From the NCBI GenBank assembly GCA_965232615.1, contig OZ246985.1:1736001-1800000 (forward strand): a stretch of 64,000 nucleotides of DNA, read 5' to 3'. How positions within the stretch are numbered: the stretch's first letter is position 1; each line of letters opens with the position of its first letter. Shown here piece by piece: positions 38,810-47,421 of the stretch. The notes beneath the pieces were generated by a model. That model saw nothing but the letters and a program-made list of their open reading frames with translations. It was not told the DNA's origin and did no database searches. The position numbers were made by a program, and so were the translations under genes. This DNA is from UBA2779 sp965232615. Lineage in GTDB: Bacteria > Spirochaetota > Spirochaetia > DSM-2461.

Positions 38810-40092
38810 CCAACAAAGAGTATTTCGACAGAGCTGTCAAAGTAATACCCGGAGGCGTCAATTCACCAGTGCGTTCATTTTCTTCCGTCGGCGGCACACC
38901 GATTTGCATCCAGAAGGCACAAGGTGCTTACCTCACAACAGTGGAAGGAAAAACCCTTCTGGATTTCTGCCAATCCTGGGGCCCGCTTATTCATGGTCAT
39001 GGTGACCAGGATGTACTCCATGCCGTCCATCAGGCTGTGGACAGAGGACTTTCCTATGGCTGCAATCATACTGGTGAGGCAGAACTGGCTGAATTGATCC
39101 TCGGAATGATTCCCCATGCCAACCGCCTGAGACTGGTCAATTCTGGCACTGAGGCCGTTATGACAGCTCTGCGTCTTGCCCGAGCCGCAACTGGAAGATC
39201 AAAAACAGTAAAATTTGATGGCTGCTACCATGGTCACTCAGACTCTCTGCTGGTAGGAGCAGGAAGTGGATTGCTGGCAGGGGGAGCTACATCATCTCTG
39301 GGAGTGCCTCAGAGTCTGGTAAACGATATCCATGTCCTGCCCTACAATAATCTTAAATCCGTAAAGAAACTCTTTTCTGCTGTCGGCAGCCAGATTGCAT
39401 CAGTCATTGTCGAACCAGTAGCCGGTAATATGGGCATTATTAATCCGATTCCCGGGTTTCTGGAAGGCTTGAGAACTATTACTGAGAAAAGTGGATCCCT
39501 TCTCATATTTGATGAAGTTATCACCGGCTTTCGTCTACATGCAGGAACCTATGCAGAACTTTCCGGGGTAAGGCCGGATATTACCGTTCTGGGAAAAATC
39601 ATCGGTGGAGGCATGCCTATCGGTGGAATTGTTGGCCCTGAGACAATAATGGAATTACTTGCTCCTCTGGGCGGAGTATACCAGGCGGGAACTCTCAGTG
39701 GGAATCCTGTGGCCATTGCCTCAGGAATCGCAACTCTCAGCAAATTGCGAAAAAAAGGAAAATCCCTGTACAGGCGGTTGGAGGAGATGACCAGACGCAT
39801 TGCTCATGGCATGGAATCTGCTGCCGGACTCAATGGCATTAGTATTGCCATATCCCATATCGGAGGAGTTTTTACCCCATTTTTTCTTGCAGAACTGCCC
39901 ACAAACCTCACCGAAGCTAAAGAAGTGGATACTGATCTATATGCTCAATTCTTTCATGGAATGCTCAAAAGAGGCATATATTTACCGCCCTCCCCCTTCG
40001 AGGCCGCGTTTCTCAGTGATGCTCATACTGATGAGGAGGTCATTTTAATGCTCAATACTGCTGCCGATGTTTTTGAGGAGATACGAACGTAG
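38806..40092 (+). CDS. hemL: Glutamate-1-semialdehyde 2,1-aminomutase
   Basis: HemL is the PLP enzyme that converts glutamate-1-semialdehyde, made by HemA, into 5-aminolevulinate. The 428-residue product has the family landmarks GGVNSPVRSFSSVGGTP, NSGTEAVMTALRLARAATGR, FDGCYHGH, IFDEVITGFR and the PLP lysine in VLGKIIGGGMPIGG. It closes the tetrapyrrole operon. The short motif GTGTCAGAAAGCCTGT overlaps its stop region, followed by a possible long stem GTCAGAAA/TTTCTGAC (40092-40134). Confidence 0.97.
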   Translation: MTNKEYFDRAVKVIPGGVNSPVRSFSSVGGTPICIQKAQGAYLTTVEGKTLLDFCQSWGPLIHGHGDQDVLHAVHQAVDRGLSYGCNHTGEAELAELILGMIPHANRLRLVNSGTEAVMTALRLARAATGRSKTVKFDGCYHGHSDSLLVGAGSGLLAGGATSSLGVPQSLVNDIHVLPYNNLKSVKKLFSAVGSQIASVIVEPVAGNMGIINPIPGFLEGLRTITEKSGSLLIFDEVITGFRLHAGTYAELSGVRPDITVLGKIIGGGMPIGGIVGPETIMELLAPLGGVYQAGTLSGNPVAIASGIATLSKLRKKGKSLYRRLEEMTRRIAHGMESAAGLNGISIAISHIGGVFTPFFLAELPTNLTEAKEVDTDLYAQFFHGMLKRGIYLPPSPFEAAFLSDAHTDEEVILMLNTAADVFEEIRT

Positions 40093-40345
40093 TGTCAGAA
40101 AGCCTGTCCCCCCCCTGCGGATCAATTTCTGACGGGAAGTCATTCTTCCTTTAAGCCTGAGATTGGCAAACCCTGTCTCATAAATGAACTCGGACTTGCT
40201 GCCGGCAAAAATGTTGATAAGGAAAAGGACTCCAGTCCATCCGCCGCCATGGATTCCCCACAGTCCAGAATGAGTATGGGCGTCGAAAGCCATGTATCCG
40301 TTGACCTCCACATACAAATTAAGATACTGTGAGGGCGATTACAAT

Positions 40346-40417
40346 CGGGATGTAGCGCAGGGGGAGCGCGCCTCGTTCGGGACGAGGAGGCCGTGGGTTC
40401 AAATCCCACCATCCCGA
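40346..40417 (+). tRNA. tRNA-Pro (CGG)
   Basis: The cloverleaf has acceptor CGGGATG/CATCCCG, D arm TAGCGCAGGGGGAGCGC, anticodon arm CCTCG-TTCGGGA-CGAGG giving CGG, and T arm GTGGGTTCAAATCCCAC, with discriminator A. CCA is not encoded. The D loop is short. Confidence 0.95.
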
Positions 40418-40435
40418 ATTCTCTCCAATACTTCA

Positions 40436-40676
40436 GGGTACCTCCAAAAAACAGCTTTAGGAAATTGACGAAATGGCGGTGCGTTCCTCGGGGCTTTGCT
40501 CCTGCGGTACGCACCTGCTAGTGGCGGTGTGTTCCTCGGAGCTTTGCTCCTGCGGTACGCACCTGCTTACGTGAGCATTTTGACAACGCAGTAGCGGCAG
40601 AAAAGACCTGCCTGCGCCGTGCCCTGCGCGGCAGGCAGGTCGAGTCAAGAACTCAATGGGTTTTTTAGAGGTGCCC
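40436..40676. repeat. Type A element, copy A9 (2 hairpin units plus nested palindrome)
   Basis: This 241-bp element has ends GGGTACCTCCAAAAAACAG and GGTTTTTTAGAGGTGCCC. It carries two hairpin units; the first has inner stem GGGGC-TTT-GCTCC with one G-T pair. A 37-bp palindrome with arms GACCTGCCTGC/GCAGGCAGGTC sits at 40605-40641, at the same internal site as in A3. The flanks are TTCA and TTTA. It ends 39 bp before the LysM gene start. Confidence 0.92.
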
Positions 40677-40714
40677 TTTATCTAATGCAGATAACTTTCC
40701 GATGATGGAATAGT

Positions 40715-41506
40715 ATGCATGGGAATTGGCGTTTAACACTTGCGGTATGTCTTCATTTTATTCTCGTCGATATGGCCTTCACTGGAAGTATTCATGTGTT
40801 ATCCCGTGGTGATACTCTGTATTCCCTTGCCCGACACTATGATGTTACAGTCGCTGAACTATTGAAAGAAAACAGTATTTCTGATCCATCTTCCCTCTCA
40901 ATTGGAACCAGACTCTCAATCCCGGACAGAACCAGTGCAAATTCTGTTAAGTATAAAACATACAGGGTTGTCAAAGGTGATACCTTTTACAGTATCGCAC
41001 GACATTTTAACATGACTGTTAAGACTCTACAGCAGATTAATATGAAATCAGCAAATCAACTTCTCACAGTAGGTGAAATCTTAAAAGTTGGAGAAACCAC
41101 AGGAACCACTGATATCCGATCAACATATCTTACTGGAGTATCCCAGGTCAATTCAGTTCCATGGTGGCCGGTTGCTGGAAAGATACGTCCGCTGGAAGGA
41201 AAACTGAGCGGGGTTTCTATTGAAGCTGACTCCATGAGTTATATTCATGCTGTTGCTGCTGGCAGCGTGGTATGGACTGGTCCCTATCGTGAATTCGGGA
41301 ATGTCGTACTGATCGATTCCGGGAGCTATATCTATCTCTATGGCGGCAATGATGATCTCTTTGTGAATGTTGGCCAGCCCATAAATGCCGGAAGCAGAAT
41401 CGGACGTCTTGGAGATTCAGGTTCTGAAGGGAACCAGCAATACTCATATTTCTCAGTGTTTCGAGAGGGGATTCCAGTACCACCTGAGGATGCACCCAGA
41501 GGCTGA
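40715..41506 (+). CDS. Two-LysM protein with degenerate LytM (M23-like) domain
   Basis: This 263-residue exported protein has an N-terminal signal-like helix (LTLAVCLHFILVDMAFTG) and two LysM peptidoglycan-binding repeats (VLSRGDTLYSLARHYDVTV, about residues 28-70, and RVVKGDTFYSIARHFNMTV, about 89-130). The C-terminal domain of LytM fold has lost the zinc ligands: where H and HxH are expected it reads VVLIDSGSYIYLYGG and YSYFSVFREG. This matches NlpD/EnvC-type activators that bind amidases rather than cut peptidoglycan. It probably starts a run with three downstream genes. Confidence 0.87.
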   Translation: MHGNWRLTLAVCLHFILVDMAFTGSIHVLSRGDTLYSLARHYDVTVAELLKENSISDPSSLSIGTRLSIPDRTSANSVKYKTYRVVKGDTFYSIARHFNMTVKTLQQINMKSANQLLTVGEILKVGETTGTTDIRSTYLTGVSQVNSVPWWPVAGKIRPLEGKLSGVSIEADSMSYIHAVAAGSVVWTGPYREFGNVVLIDSGSYIYLYGGNDDLFVNVGQPINAGSRIGRLGDSGSEGNQQYSYFSVFREGIPVPPEDAPRG

Positions 41507-41520
41507 CGCCCTGAAACACT

Positions 41521-41799
41521 ATGAAGAAGAATTCTGTGCACTTCTATGTCACACCCAGAGATTCATTCTCCAGAAAATGCATGGATAATGATGAATCCAC
41601 ACTTTTTAGCGATCTGGAATCTCCCTTTACAGAGGCAGGACGACATCTTACTCCAGGGCATGTATACCCAGTTCTGGAAATAAGCGACGATATCCGTCAA
41701 CTGAAAACTATCGATGATAAAGGCAATTTCTATACAGGATTAATAGGATTATTCAAATTTGTCAGAGATGAATCTGGTACATCTCGACATACCTGGTAA
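41521..41799 (+). CDS. Small protein of unknown function
   Basis: This is a 92-residue frame, MKKNSVHFYVTPRD onward, that I do not recognise. It is rich in D, T and L, with no membrane segment. An alternative start at M21 (MDNDESTLFSD) would give 72 residues. It sits 14 bp after the LysM gene and 20 bp before the GAF gene, spacing that supports a real operon member, but there is no strong ribosome binding site. Confidence 0.55.
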   Translation: MKKNSVHFYVTPRDSFSRKCMDNDESTLFSDLESPFTEAGRHLTPGHVYPVLEISDDIRQLKTIDDKGNFYTGLIGLFKFVRDESGTSRHTW

Positions 41800-41819
41800 A
41801 CCACTTATACTATCAGACT

Positions 41820-42317
41820 ATGAGACAGAGCAAAGTGATTAATGAGTTGATGGAAGCAGCCAACCTGCTTGCAGCCGAACCCGATCCTATTACTATGCTT
41901 ATGATACTTCTGAGAATTTCTTCTGATTACTCCCTTTCTGAAACAGCATGTATCTACCTCAAAAAAAAATCTACTGCGGAAATGGTATTACTCCATCACC
42001 AGGGCTTTGGTGCCGTTCCAGAGTCATTACCTCTTGAATCAGAGTTTATTCAATTCCTGGAAGAATGCAGAGATGCCATTGTTGTACACCATCGAAATCA
42101 GGATTCATGCTCTGGAGTACTGCTGCACGATGAAGTTAACAGTGGAATCGCATTGCCAATATACAGTCAAAAACAATTCTATGGGGCTCTGTTTCTGAAC
42201 AGCAGAAATGAGTATCATTACGGGAACAGTAGCCTACAGTATGTCAATGCACTTTCACTTCTGGCTGGAGGACTATTAAAAAACCCCGTATTCAAATTCA
42301 AAGGACCACTGGTATGA
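41820..42317 (+). CDS. GAF-like domain protein
   Basis: This 165-residue cytoplasmic protein appears to be a single GAF-type sensor domain. It has an N-terminal helix (VINELMEAANLLAAEPDP), a core with ACIYLKKKSTAEMVLLHHQGFG and GIALPIYSQKQFYGALFLNSR, the usual GAF strand pattern, and a final helix. No ligand can be inferred. It overlaps the HEAT-repeat gene by 4 bases (ATGA), so the two are translationally coupled and may work together. Confidence 0.7.
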   Translation: MRQSKVINELMEAANLLAAEPDPITMLMILLRISSDYSLSETACIYLKKKSTAEMVLLHHQGFGAVPESLPLESEFIQFLEECRDAIVVHHRNQDSCSGVLLHDEVNSGIALPIYSQKQFYGALFLNSRNEYHYGNSSLQYVNALSLLAGGLLKNPVFKFKGPLV

Positions 42318-44773
42318 ATGAAGTACTTTCCTTTATACTCTCATTCACAGCATCACTGCCGCTCTCCATAAAAGTCATCGGATTAACAGTTTCAGTAGCA
42401 GGAGTTTCCATATTGATTCTCCATCGATATTCACCATCTTTATTTAGCAATCGGAATCGTCATCAAAGCCTGGAACATCTCACCAAAAAACTGAACCGTT
42501 GGAAACGTATACAGGATGCTCAAAGCCTTCTCCAGTTGGAGGATTTCCAGGGTGCTTATCCCGTCTTCCTGGTTGCATTAAGGGAAAAACACATTGCCGG
42601 GGTATTCAGTGAATGGCTTGAAGAATCACCCGGAATAACAGCCATTCGTACAATGGCCATTTCCGGTAATGGTCAGAGTTTCGATGGAAGGAAAGCCAGA
42701 GAACTTCTGGACAATGTAATCGATTATGTTAGAGAGATTTCAGGTGACCCTGAATGGCCAGCTCGATACTTTGCCCTGTGCGTATTACTGGGAGATGAAG
42801 ATATTCAAGCGCAACGACTGGTGTCTGAGGCATTTTATGATTCTCACCCGCTTCTACGCCAAACTGTTGTAACTGAAGCAAAGATGGATTCAGATGAATT
42901 ATTCAATAATCTCATTACCACAGCTCTGGATGATCCTGTTCCAGAAGTACGCAGATGTGCCAGGAACAGGATAGACCTGGACTATCCAAATCGTTGGGAA
43001 CTCAATCTGGACAAGTTGAATTCTCATCAATACATTCATGTACTCGAACAGCTGAGAACCAGGTCCAAAGAGGATGAGAATGCAGCCGTTCAAGCTCTTT
43101 CAGGAGGCCTACCTGAACTCCAGATGACTGCAGCTCAATTTCTTGAAAAATCCGGGATGCTGGACAAGATTATAGCAGGTGCAGACCTGGGTGATAAAGA
43201 AGACTGGAAACGCCGTTTCAACCTGCTGCATCACGCGTTAGCAGTCGGTGTTACAGGTTTTCTTTCTGTATTGAAGTTCACAAAATCGAATGATGTGCAA
43301 TTGCTGGGTGCAAGACTGCTACAAATTGATGGTGATGTAGAACTCATTGCTCCATTGGCTCAAAGAGTTTTTGCACACTGGAAACCCGGCTGTTCTGAAT
43401 CCATGCAGATATACAAAGAAGTTATTACTCTAATATGCAGTAGAGGACCTGATAAAGCCCAGTCCCTGTTAGGAACTGAGTTGAGAAATCAACGCTACCG
43501 AAACGATATTCTTGAATTCATTCTCCCCCATCTCCCCCCTCATGCCGCTCCAGTTTACAAGGATATTCTACTGGAATTCCTTGTTGATCCTGTTTACTCT
43601 GCTGAAGAGGCCTACCTTGATATCATGTCCAGATTGCCCTATTCCATGTTCATCAATACTGTTCTTGACATTCTGGAATCTCATAGCGCAAAACCCTATC
43701 CTGTGAGATTACGGGCATTGCGTGTTCTGGGGGTATGGCATCTCGATCAAAATCTTCAGACAATAATTGAAAATCTCCCACTTCTGTCTACCGAGTATTA
43801 TCCTGAATTTACCAGGTATTTTGCTGCAATGAATGAAACGGTACTGATAGAAAGGGTATCATTTATTCTAGCCTCCCCTGATGTCAGTATAAGGGCCGCA
43901 TTAATCTCCTGTTTGCCCCAAAACTGCATCTCAGCTTTATCAAAGGAGATTCGCTCAGGAATAAGGGACAGTAGTCCTGAGATAAGAATTGCAAGTGCAC
44001 GAACTCTATCGAGAATTAAAGGATTCCTTACAGTAGAAGAATTAGTCCGCCTCATTAAAGATCCTGTAGAAAGAGTTCGACAGGAATCGGCCCTCCTGAC
44101 AGGTACAGCTTCACCAAAGGGCATCCTTGAAGTATTCGAGCAGATTATCTGGAATACGGATGAATCAATTGAGACGAAAAGGGCAGTATTAACAAGTCTA
44201 TCTATCGACTCCAGAATTCGATCAATTGAAATTCTGGTGCATTACCTCGACCAGGGTAATATCCTGGAGAAAGAAGTCATTGCGGCTTTATCGATGAAGA
44301 CCTGTTCCAGGTCACTAATAAGACTGGCTAAGTATTTCCAGCATTCGAATTCTGTACTTAAGAATAAATTGATCGAAGTGTTCAGAGCTATGGGAAAAGA
44401 TTGTGAAAGGGAATTAACACCCTTGTTGCGTGAGATTACACCAAATCTCAAACCATTTCTGGTAAATGTTCTGACAAGTATTGGTTATGTGGAAACTCTC
44501 ATTCACCGATTCAGAAATCGATCTCCTGCAATCAGGCGGGAAGCCGCGGAACTTCTGTCCATTATTGGCACAGAATCGGCATATCGAGGTATTATTCTCG
44601 CAGTACGAGATCCTGATACTGAAGTTAGGATACATGCAGTTAAAGCTCTCGAAGCATTGGCGAATCAGGATAGTGAATTAATACTGAAATTCCTGAAGTA
44701 TGATCCAGATAAAAAAGTCCGCCAGTACACCCAATGGGCGATGAAACGCATGGAAGCAAACAGTATTCCCTGA
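42314..44773 (+). CDS. Membrane-anchored HEAT-repeat protein
   Basis: This 819-residue protein has one N-terminal membrane helix (LPLSIKVIGLTVSVAGVSILIL) and then an all-helical body of HEAT-like repeats. Clear repeat cores include DPVPEVRRCARNRI, DSSPEIRIASARTL, DPVERVRQESALL, SPAIRREAAELLSI and DPDTEVRIHAVKALEAL. HEAT arrays are scaffolds for protein binding. Facing the cytoplasm from the membrane and coupled to a GAF protein, it may form a signalling scaffold; this is inference. Confidence 0.85.
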   Translation: MNEVLSFILSFTASLPLSIKVIGLTVSVAGVSILILHRYSPSLFSNRNRHQSLEHLTKKLNRWKRIQDAQSLLQLEDFQGAYPVFLVALREKHIAGVFSEWLEESPGITAIRTMAISGNGQSFDGRKARELLDNVIDYVREISGDPEWPARYFALCVLLGDEDIQAQRLVSEAFYDSHPLLRQTVVTEAKMDSDELFNNLITTALDDPVPEVRRCARNRIDLDYPNRWELNLDKLNSHQYIHVLEQLRTRSKEDENAAVQALSGGLPELQMTAAQFLEKSGMLDKIIAGADLGDKEDWKRRFNLLHHALAVGVTGFLSVLKFTKSNDVQLLGARLLQIDGDVELIAPLAQRVFAHWKPGCSESMQIYKEVITLICSRGPDKAQSLLGTELRNQRYRNDILEFILPHLPPHAAPVYKDILLEFLVDPVYSAEEAYLDIMSRLPYSMFINTVLDILESHSAKPYPVRLRALRVLGVWHLDQNLQTIIENLPLLSTEYYPEFTRYFAAMNETVLIERVSFILASPDVSIRAALISCLPQNCISALSKEIRSGIRDSSPEIRIASARTLSRIKGFLTVEELVRLIKDPVERVRQESALLTGTASPKGILEVFEQIIWNTDESIETKRAVLTSLSIDSRIRSIEILVHYLDQGNILEKEVIAALSMKTCSRSLIRLAKYFQHSNSVLKNKLIEVFRAMGKDCERELTPLLREITPNLKPFLVNVLTSIGYVETLIHRFRNRSPAIRREAAELLSIIGTESAYRGIILAVRDPDTEVRIHAVKALEALANQDSELILKFLKYDPDKKVRQYTQWAMKRMEANSIP

Positions 44774-44831
44774 TGATCAATTTAACTGAATGACTATTAC
44801 AAGGGAATGAAGATTCTGCTATTATAATCCA

Positions 44832-46052
44832 ATGGTTAAACTGAATACAAACTATCAGGATCTTCAAAAGGCTTATCTTTTTGTTGAGATTGCCAACAGG
44901 GTTAAAGCCCACTCGGCAAATCGCCCGAAAAGAAACCTCATCAAACTTGGTATTGGAGATGTCAGCAGGCCGCTACCTCCAACAATTATCGATGCTTTCC
45001 ATAGAGGAGTGAATGAATCAGGATCGGCTTCCACATTTCGGGGATATGGTCCGGAGCAGGGATACTCTTTTCTCAGGGAAGCCATCGCAAAGTATGATTT
45101 TTCAAAGCGCGGATGTGATATTTCCGCTGATGAGATATTCATTTCTGATGGAGCAAAATGCGATACCGGGAATTTTCAGGAGCTTCTCTCCACAGAAAAC
45201 ACAGTGGCCATCCCGGATCCAGTCTATCCAGTATATGTCGATACAAATGTGATGGCAGGTCGAGCCGGCAGCTTCAGAGATGGCCGCTATGATAAAATTG
45301 TTTACATTGAAGGCAGGGAAGAAAATGGATTTGTACCTTTGCCGGATACTTTACCGCCAGAAGGTGCTGATCTGGTCTACCTGTGCTTCCCCAATAACCC
45401 CACAGGTGTAACTGCAACAAAAAAGGAACTAACTCAATGGGTAGATTGGGCGCTTTCCAGGAACTCACTCATTCTATTTGATGCGGCCTATGAAGCCTTT
45501 ATATCAGAAGAATCCATTCCAAAATCAATCTATGAGATTCCAGGAGCCGAAAAATGTGCTGTTGAGTTCAGGAGTTTCTCTAAAACAGCAGGATTCACCG
45601 GCACACGGTGCGCCTTCACAGTTGTTCCAACTTCGATAGTGTTTGATGGTATCAGTCTGCATGATCTCTGGAACAGGAGGCAATCCACTAAGTTCAATGG
45701 TGTATCATATCCAGTTCAGTTGGCAGCGGCGGCAGTCTATTCTCCAGAAGGTCGAAGGGAAATTGAGGAATCAATTAATTACTATCTGGAGAACGCCAGG
45801 ATTATGCGATCGGCCATGCAGGAAATTGGATTTGATGTCTGGGGAGGAATCAACAGTCCTTATGTATGGGTAAAAACAGGTCAGGATTCCTGGAAAACCT
45901 TTGACTATCTTCTCAACGAAGCTGATATCGTTGTAACTCCAGGTAGTGGCTTTGGGCGTATGGGTGATAATTACATACGTATAAGTGCATTCAATGACAG
46001 GGATGCAATTAACGAAGCCGCATTCCGCATATCCCAGCTACTTATGAATTAA
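44832..46052 (+). CDS. dapL: LL-diaminopimelate aminotransferase
   Basis: DapL converts tetrahydrodipicolinate directly to LL-diaminopimelate, replacing the acylated branch of lysine and peptidoglycan synthesis. The 406-residue class I aminotransferase shows LIKLGIGDVSRPLP, TFRGYGPEQGYSFLREAIA, ISDGAKCDTGN, CFPNNPTGV and the PLP lysine in EFRSFSKTAGFTGTRCAF, all characteristic of DapL. DapL is found in spirochaetes such as Leptospira, in Chlamydiae and in plants. TATAAT lies at 44823-44828, only three bases before the ATG, which suggests a leaderless transcript or a later start. Confidence 0.96.
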   Translation: MVKLNTNYQDLQKAYLFVEIANRVKAHSANRPKRNLIKLGIGDVSRPLPPTIIDAFHRGVNESGSASTFRGYGPEQGYSFLREAIAKYDFSKRGCDISADEIFISDGAKCDTGNFQELLSTENTVAIPDPVYPVYVDTNVMAGRAGSFRDGRYDKIVYIEGREENGFVPLPDTLPPEGADLVYLCFPNNPTGVTATKKELTQWVDWALSRNSLILFDAAYEAFISEESIPKSIYEIPGAEKCAVEFRSFSKTAGFTGTRCAFTVVPTSIVFDGISLHDLWNRRQSTKFNGVSYPVQLAAAAVYSPEGRREIEESINYYLENARIMRSAMQEIGFDVWGGINSPYVWVKTGQDSWKTFDYLLNEADIVVTPGSGFGRMGDNYIRISAFNDRDAINEAAFRISQLLMN

Positions 46053-46063
46053 TTGATCATATA

Positions 46064-46330
46064 GAGGTAAAGAGTTCCTGGTCTTTTCCGCCTCTGCTGA
46101 CATGCAGAGATCTCTTCGCCGATATCCACGGTTTTCTTCTTCGTTTCAATCCTCAATCGGCCTTTAAGAACAACTGTATATTCATCGAATTGAGCTATTT
46201 GACCGCCTTCTTCCCACCCCTCTTCGCTCACCATTCTTGCGATACTGACATCTTTGTCTTGAGGTGCCCTTGAATATTAACTCGTCCGAAAAACTCCTGG
46301 ATGAGCTTCTTTCCGGTGCCGACAGCTTCA
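46064..46330 (-). pseudogene. Cupin-domain gene broken by repeat element insertions
   Basis: The minus strand encodes EAVGTGKKLIQEFFGRVNIQ in one frame and DKDVSIARMVSEEGWEEGG followed by DEYTVVLKGRLRIETKKKT in another, together the N-terminal half of a small cupin protein. Between them is GGGCACC flanked by TCAA on both sides. Removing the 7 bases and one TCAA (11 bp) restores one continuous frame. The 5' end is cut by a second repeat end (46331-46347), and the 3' end decays after IGEEI. The gene is clearly dead. Its original role was probably binding a small ligand or metal. Confidence 0.82.
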
Positions 46331-46347
46331 GGGTACCTCTAAAAAAC
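46331..46347. repeat. Isolated terminal repeat of a type A/B element
   Basis: GGGTACCTCTAAAAAAC is one terminal inverted repeat with no interior attached. It follows TTCA, the same flank seen at A5 and A9. It truncates the cupin pseudogene and ends about 24 bp before the stop of the substrate-binding protein gene. Confidence 0.8.
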
Positions 46348-46370
46348 TGATGGTTTCTCGATTAACCTCG

Positions 46371-47315
46371 TCATTTCTCCTCCATGCTTTCCAGAGTAAT
46401 CAAATCATAGGGAATCCAGTTATTCTTTAAGACTGCTTCATTTCTTAAGATTTTGAGAGCTGTATCCATCCCTGTAAAACCCTGAGCATAGGTGTTTTCC
46501 TTCACAGAAGCATCAAGTCCCTTACCCAGAAACTTCAATGTATCAGGATCAGAATTAATTCCAACTATGAGAATATCGTCATCGGCAATACCAACACCCT
46601 GGCTTGCCAGAAGAGCCCCAATTCCCATTTCGTCATTACTACAGATAACAGCATCAGGGATCCTGTTTCCTGAAAACCATTTCTCGGCTATTTCCAGCCC
46701 CTTCACACGTTCCCAGCCTCCATCATCCTGATAGACAATTCTGAGATTAGATTCTTTGACAGCTCTATTATTTCCATTGCGAATCGCCTGAGCGTCTTCA
46801 TCCTCAAGAGGGCCCTTAATGATCCCCACATTGCCGGAACCACCCAGCTTTTCACTCACCCACTCAATCTGGAGTACACCCGCATCAAAGGGATTTGATG
46901 CGACAAAGGCATCAATTTTACTGATGAAATCTTTACCTGGTAAGTGATGAACAACAACGATGGGAATTTCCATTTCATCACAGAGTGATATTGCATTGCT
47001 CAGCATACTTGAATTGAGTGGAAGAATTACAAAAGCAGCCATACCCCATTTCAACATCTTTTCAATACGGTCGATACCCGTATCATTGTTTCCAATTTCT
47101 ATTTTTGTCCTGACATCCCTGTTTTCGGCATCAAAATCTCTAATACCATCATATAAGTCCTTTTGCCGTCTCTCCGTCATTTCAGCAAGGAATACACCTA
47201 TATTATATTTTCTGCCGTCATCGGTCTCCTGTCCACCACTGGCAGATAATATCGAAGAAGCGAGATACAACAGTACCAGTGTGAAGGAAAATCTATACAT
47301 ACATACCCTCTTCAA
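46371..47315 (-). CDS. Periplasmic sugar-type substrate-binding protein
   Basis: This 314-residue exported protein of the LacI/ribose-binding superfamily (Peripl_BP_4) has a signal peptide (YRFSFTLVLLYLASSILSAS) followed by GGQETDDGRKYNIGVFLAEMTERRQKDLY. Typical elements are IPIVVVHHLPG, VGIIKGPL, PDAVICSNDEMGIGALLAS and VGINSDPDTLKFLGKG. The start may be M1 or M6. No permease or ATPase gene is next to it, so it may serve a distant transporter or a signalling receptor. The sugar cannot be inferred. Confidence 0.87.
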   Translation of the reverse strand: MKRVCMYRFSFTLVLLYLASSILSASGGQETDDGRKYNIGVFLAEMTERRQKDLYDGIRDFDAENRDVRTKIEIGNNDTGIDRIEKMLKWGMAAFVILPLNSSMLSNAISLCDEMEIPIVVVHHLPGKDFISKIDAFVASNPFDAGVLQIEWVSEKLGGSGNVGIIKGPLEDEDAQAIRNGNNRAVKESNLRIVYQDDGGWERVKGLEIAEKWFSGNRIPDAVICSNDEMGIGALLASQGVGIADDDILIVGINSDPDTLKFLGKGLDASVKENTYAQGFTGMDTALKILRNEAVLKNNWIPYDLITLESMEEK

Positions 47316-47351
47316 TGATTATCAATCCAGGTGGCACAATCATATCAGTCT

Positions 47352-47380
47352 TGACATATCCACCTCGCCAGATTACATTA
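47352..47380 (+). promoter_or_regulatory. Sigma-70-type promoter for the 2H phosphoesterase gene
   Basis: TTGACA (47352-47357), a 17-bp spacer and TACATT (47375-47380) form a good promoter. The predicted start of transcription is about 35 bp before the ATG at 47422. Confidence 0.6.
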
Positions 47381-47421
47381 TGCTGTCGTACAGGAAAACC
47401 AGCCTCTTCAATATAGTAATC

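Noticed and set aside
46960..47421. Upstream extension of the 2H phosphoesterase frame to a start at 46960
   Set aside because: The extension is antisense to the substrate-binding protein gene and precedes a good promoter at 47352. The family length fits the ATG at 47422.
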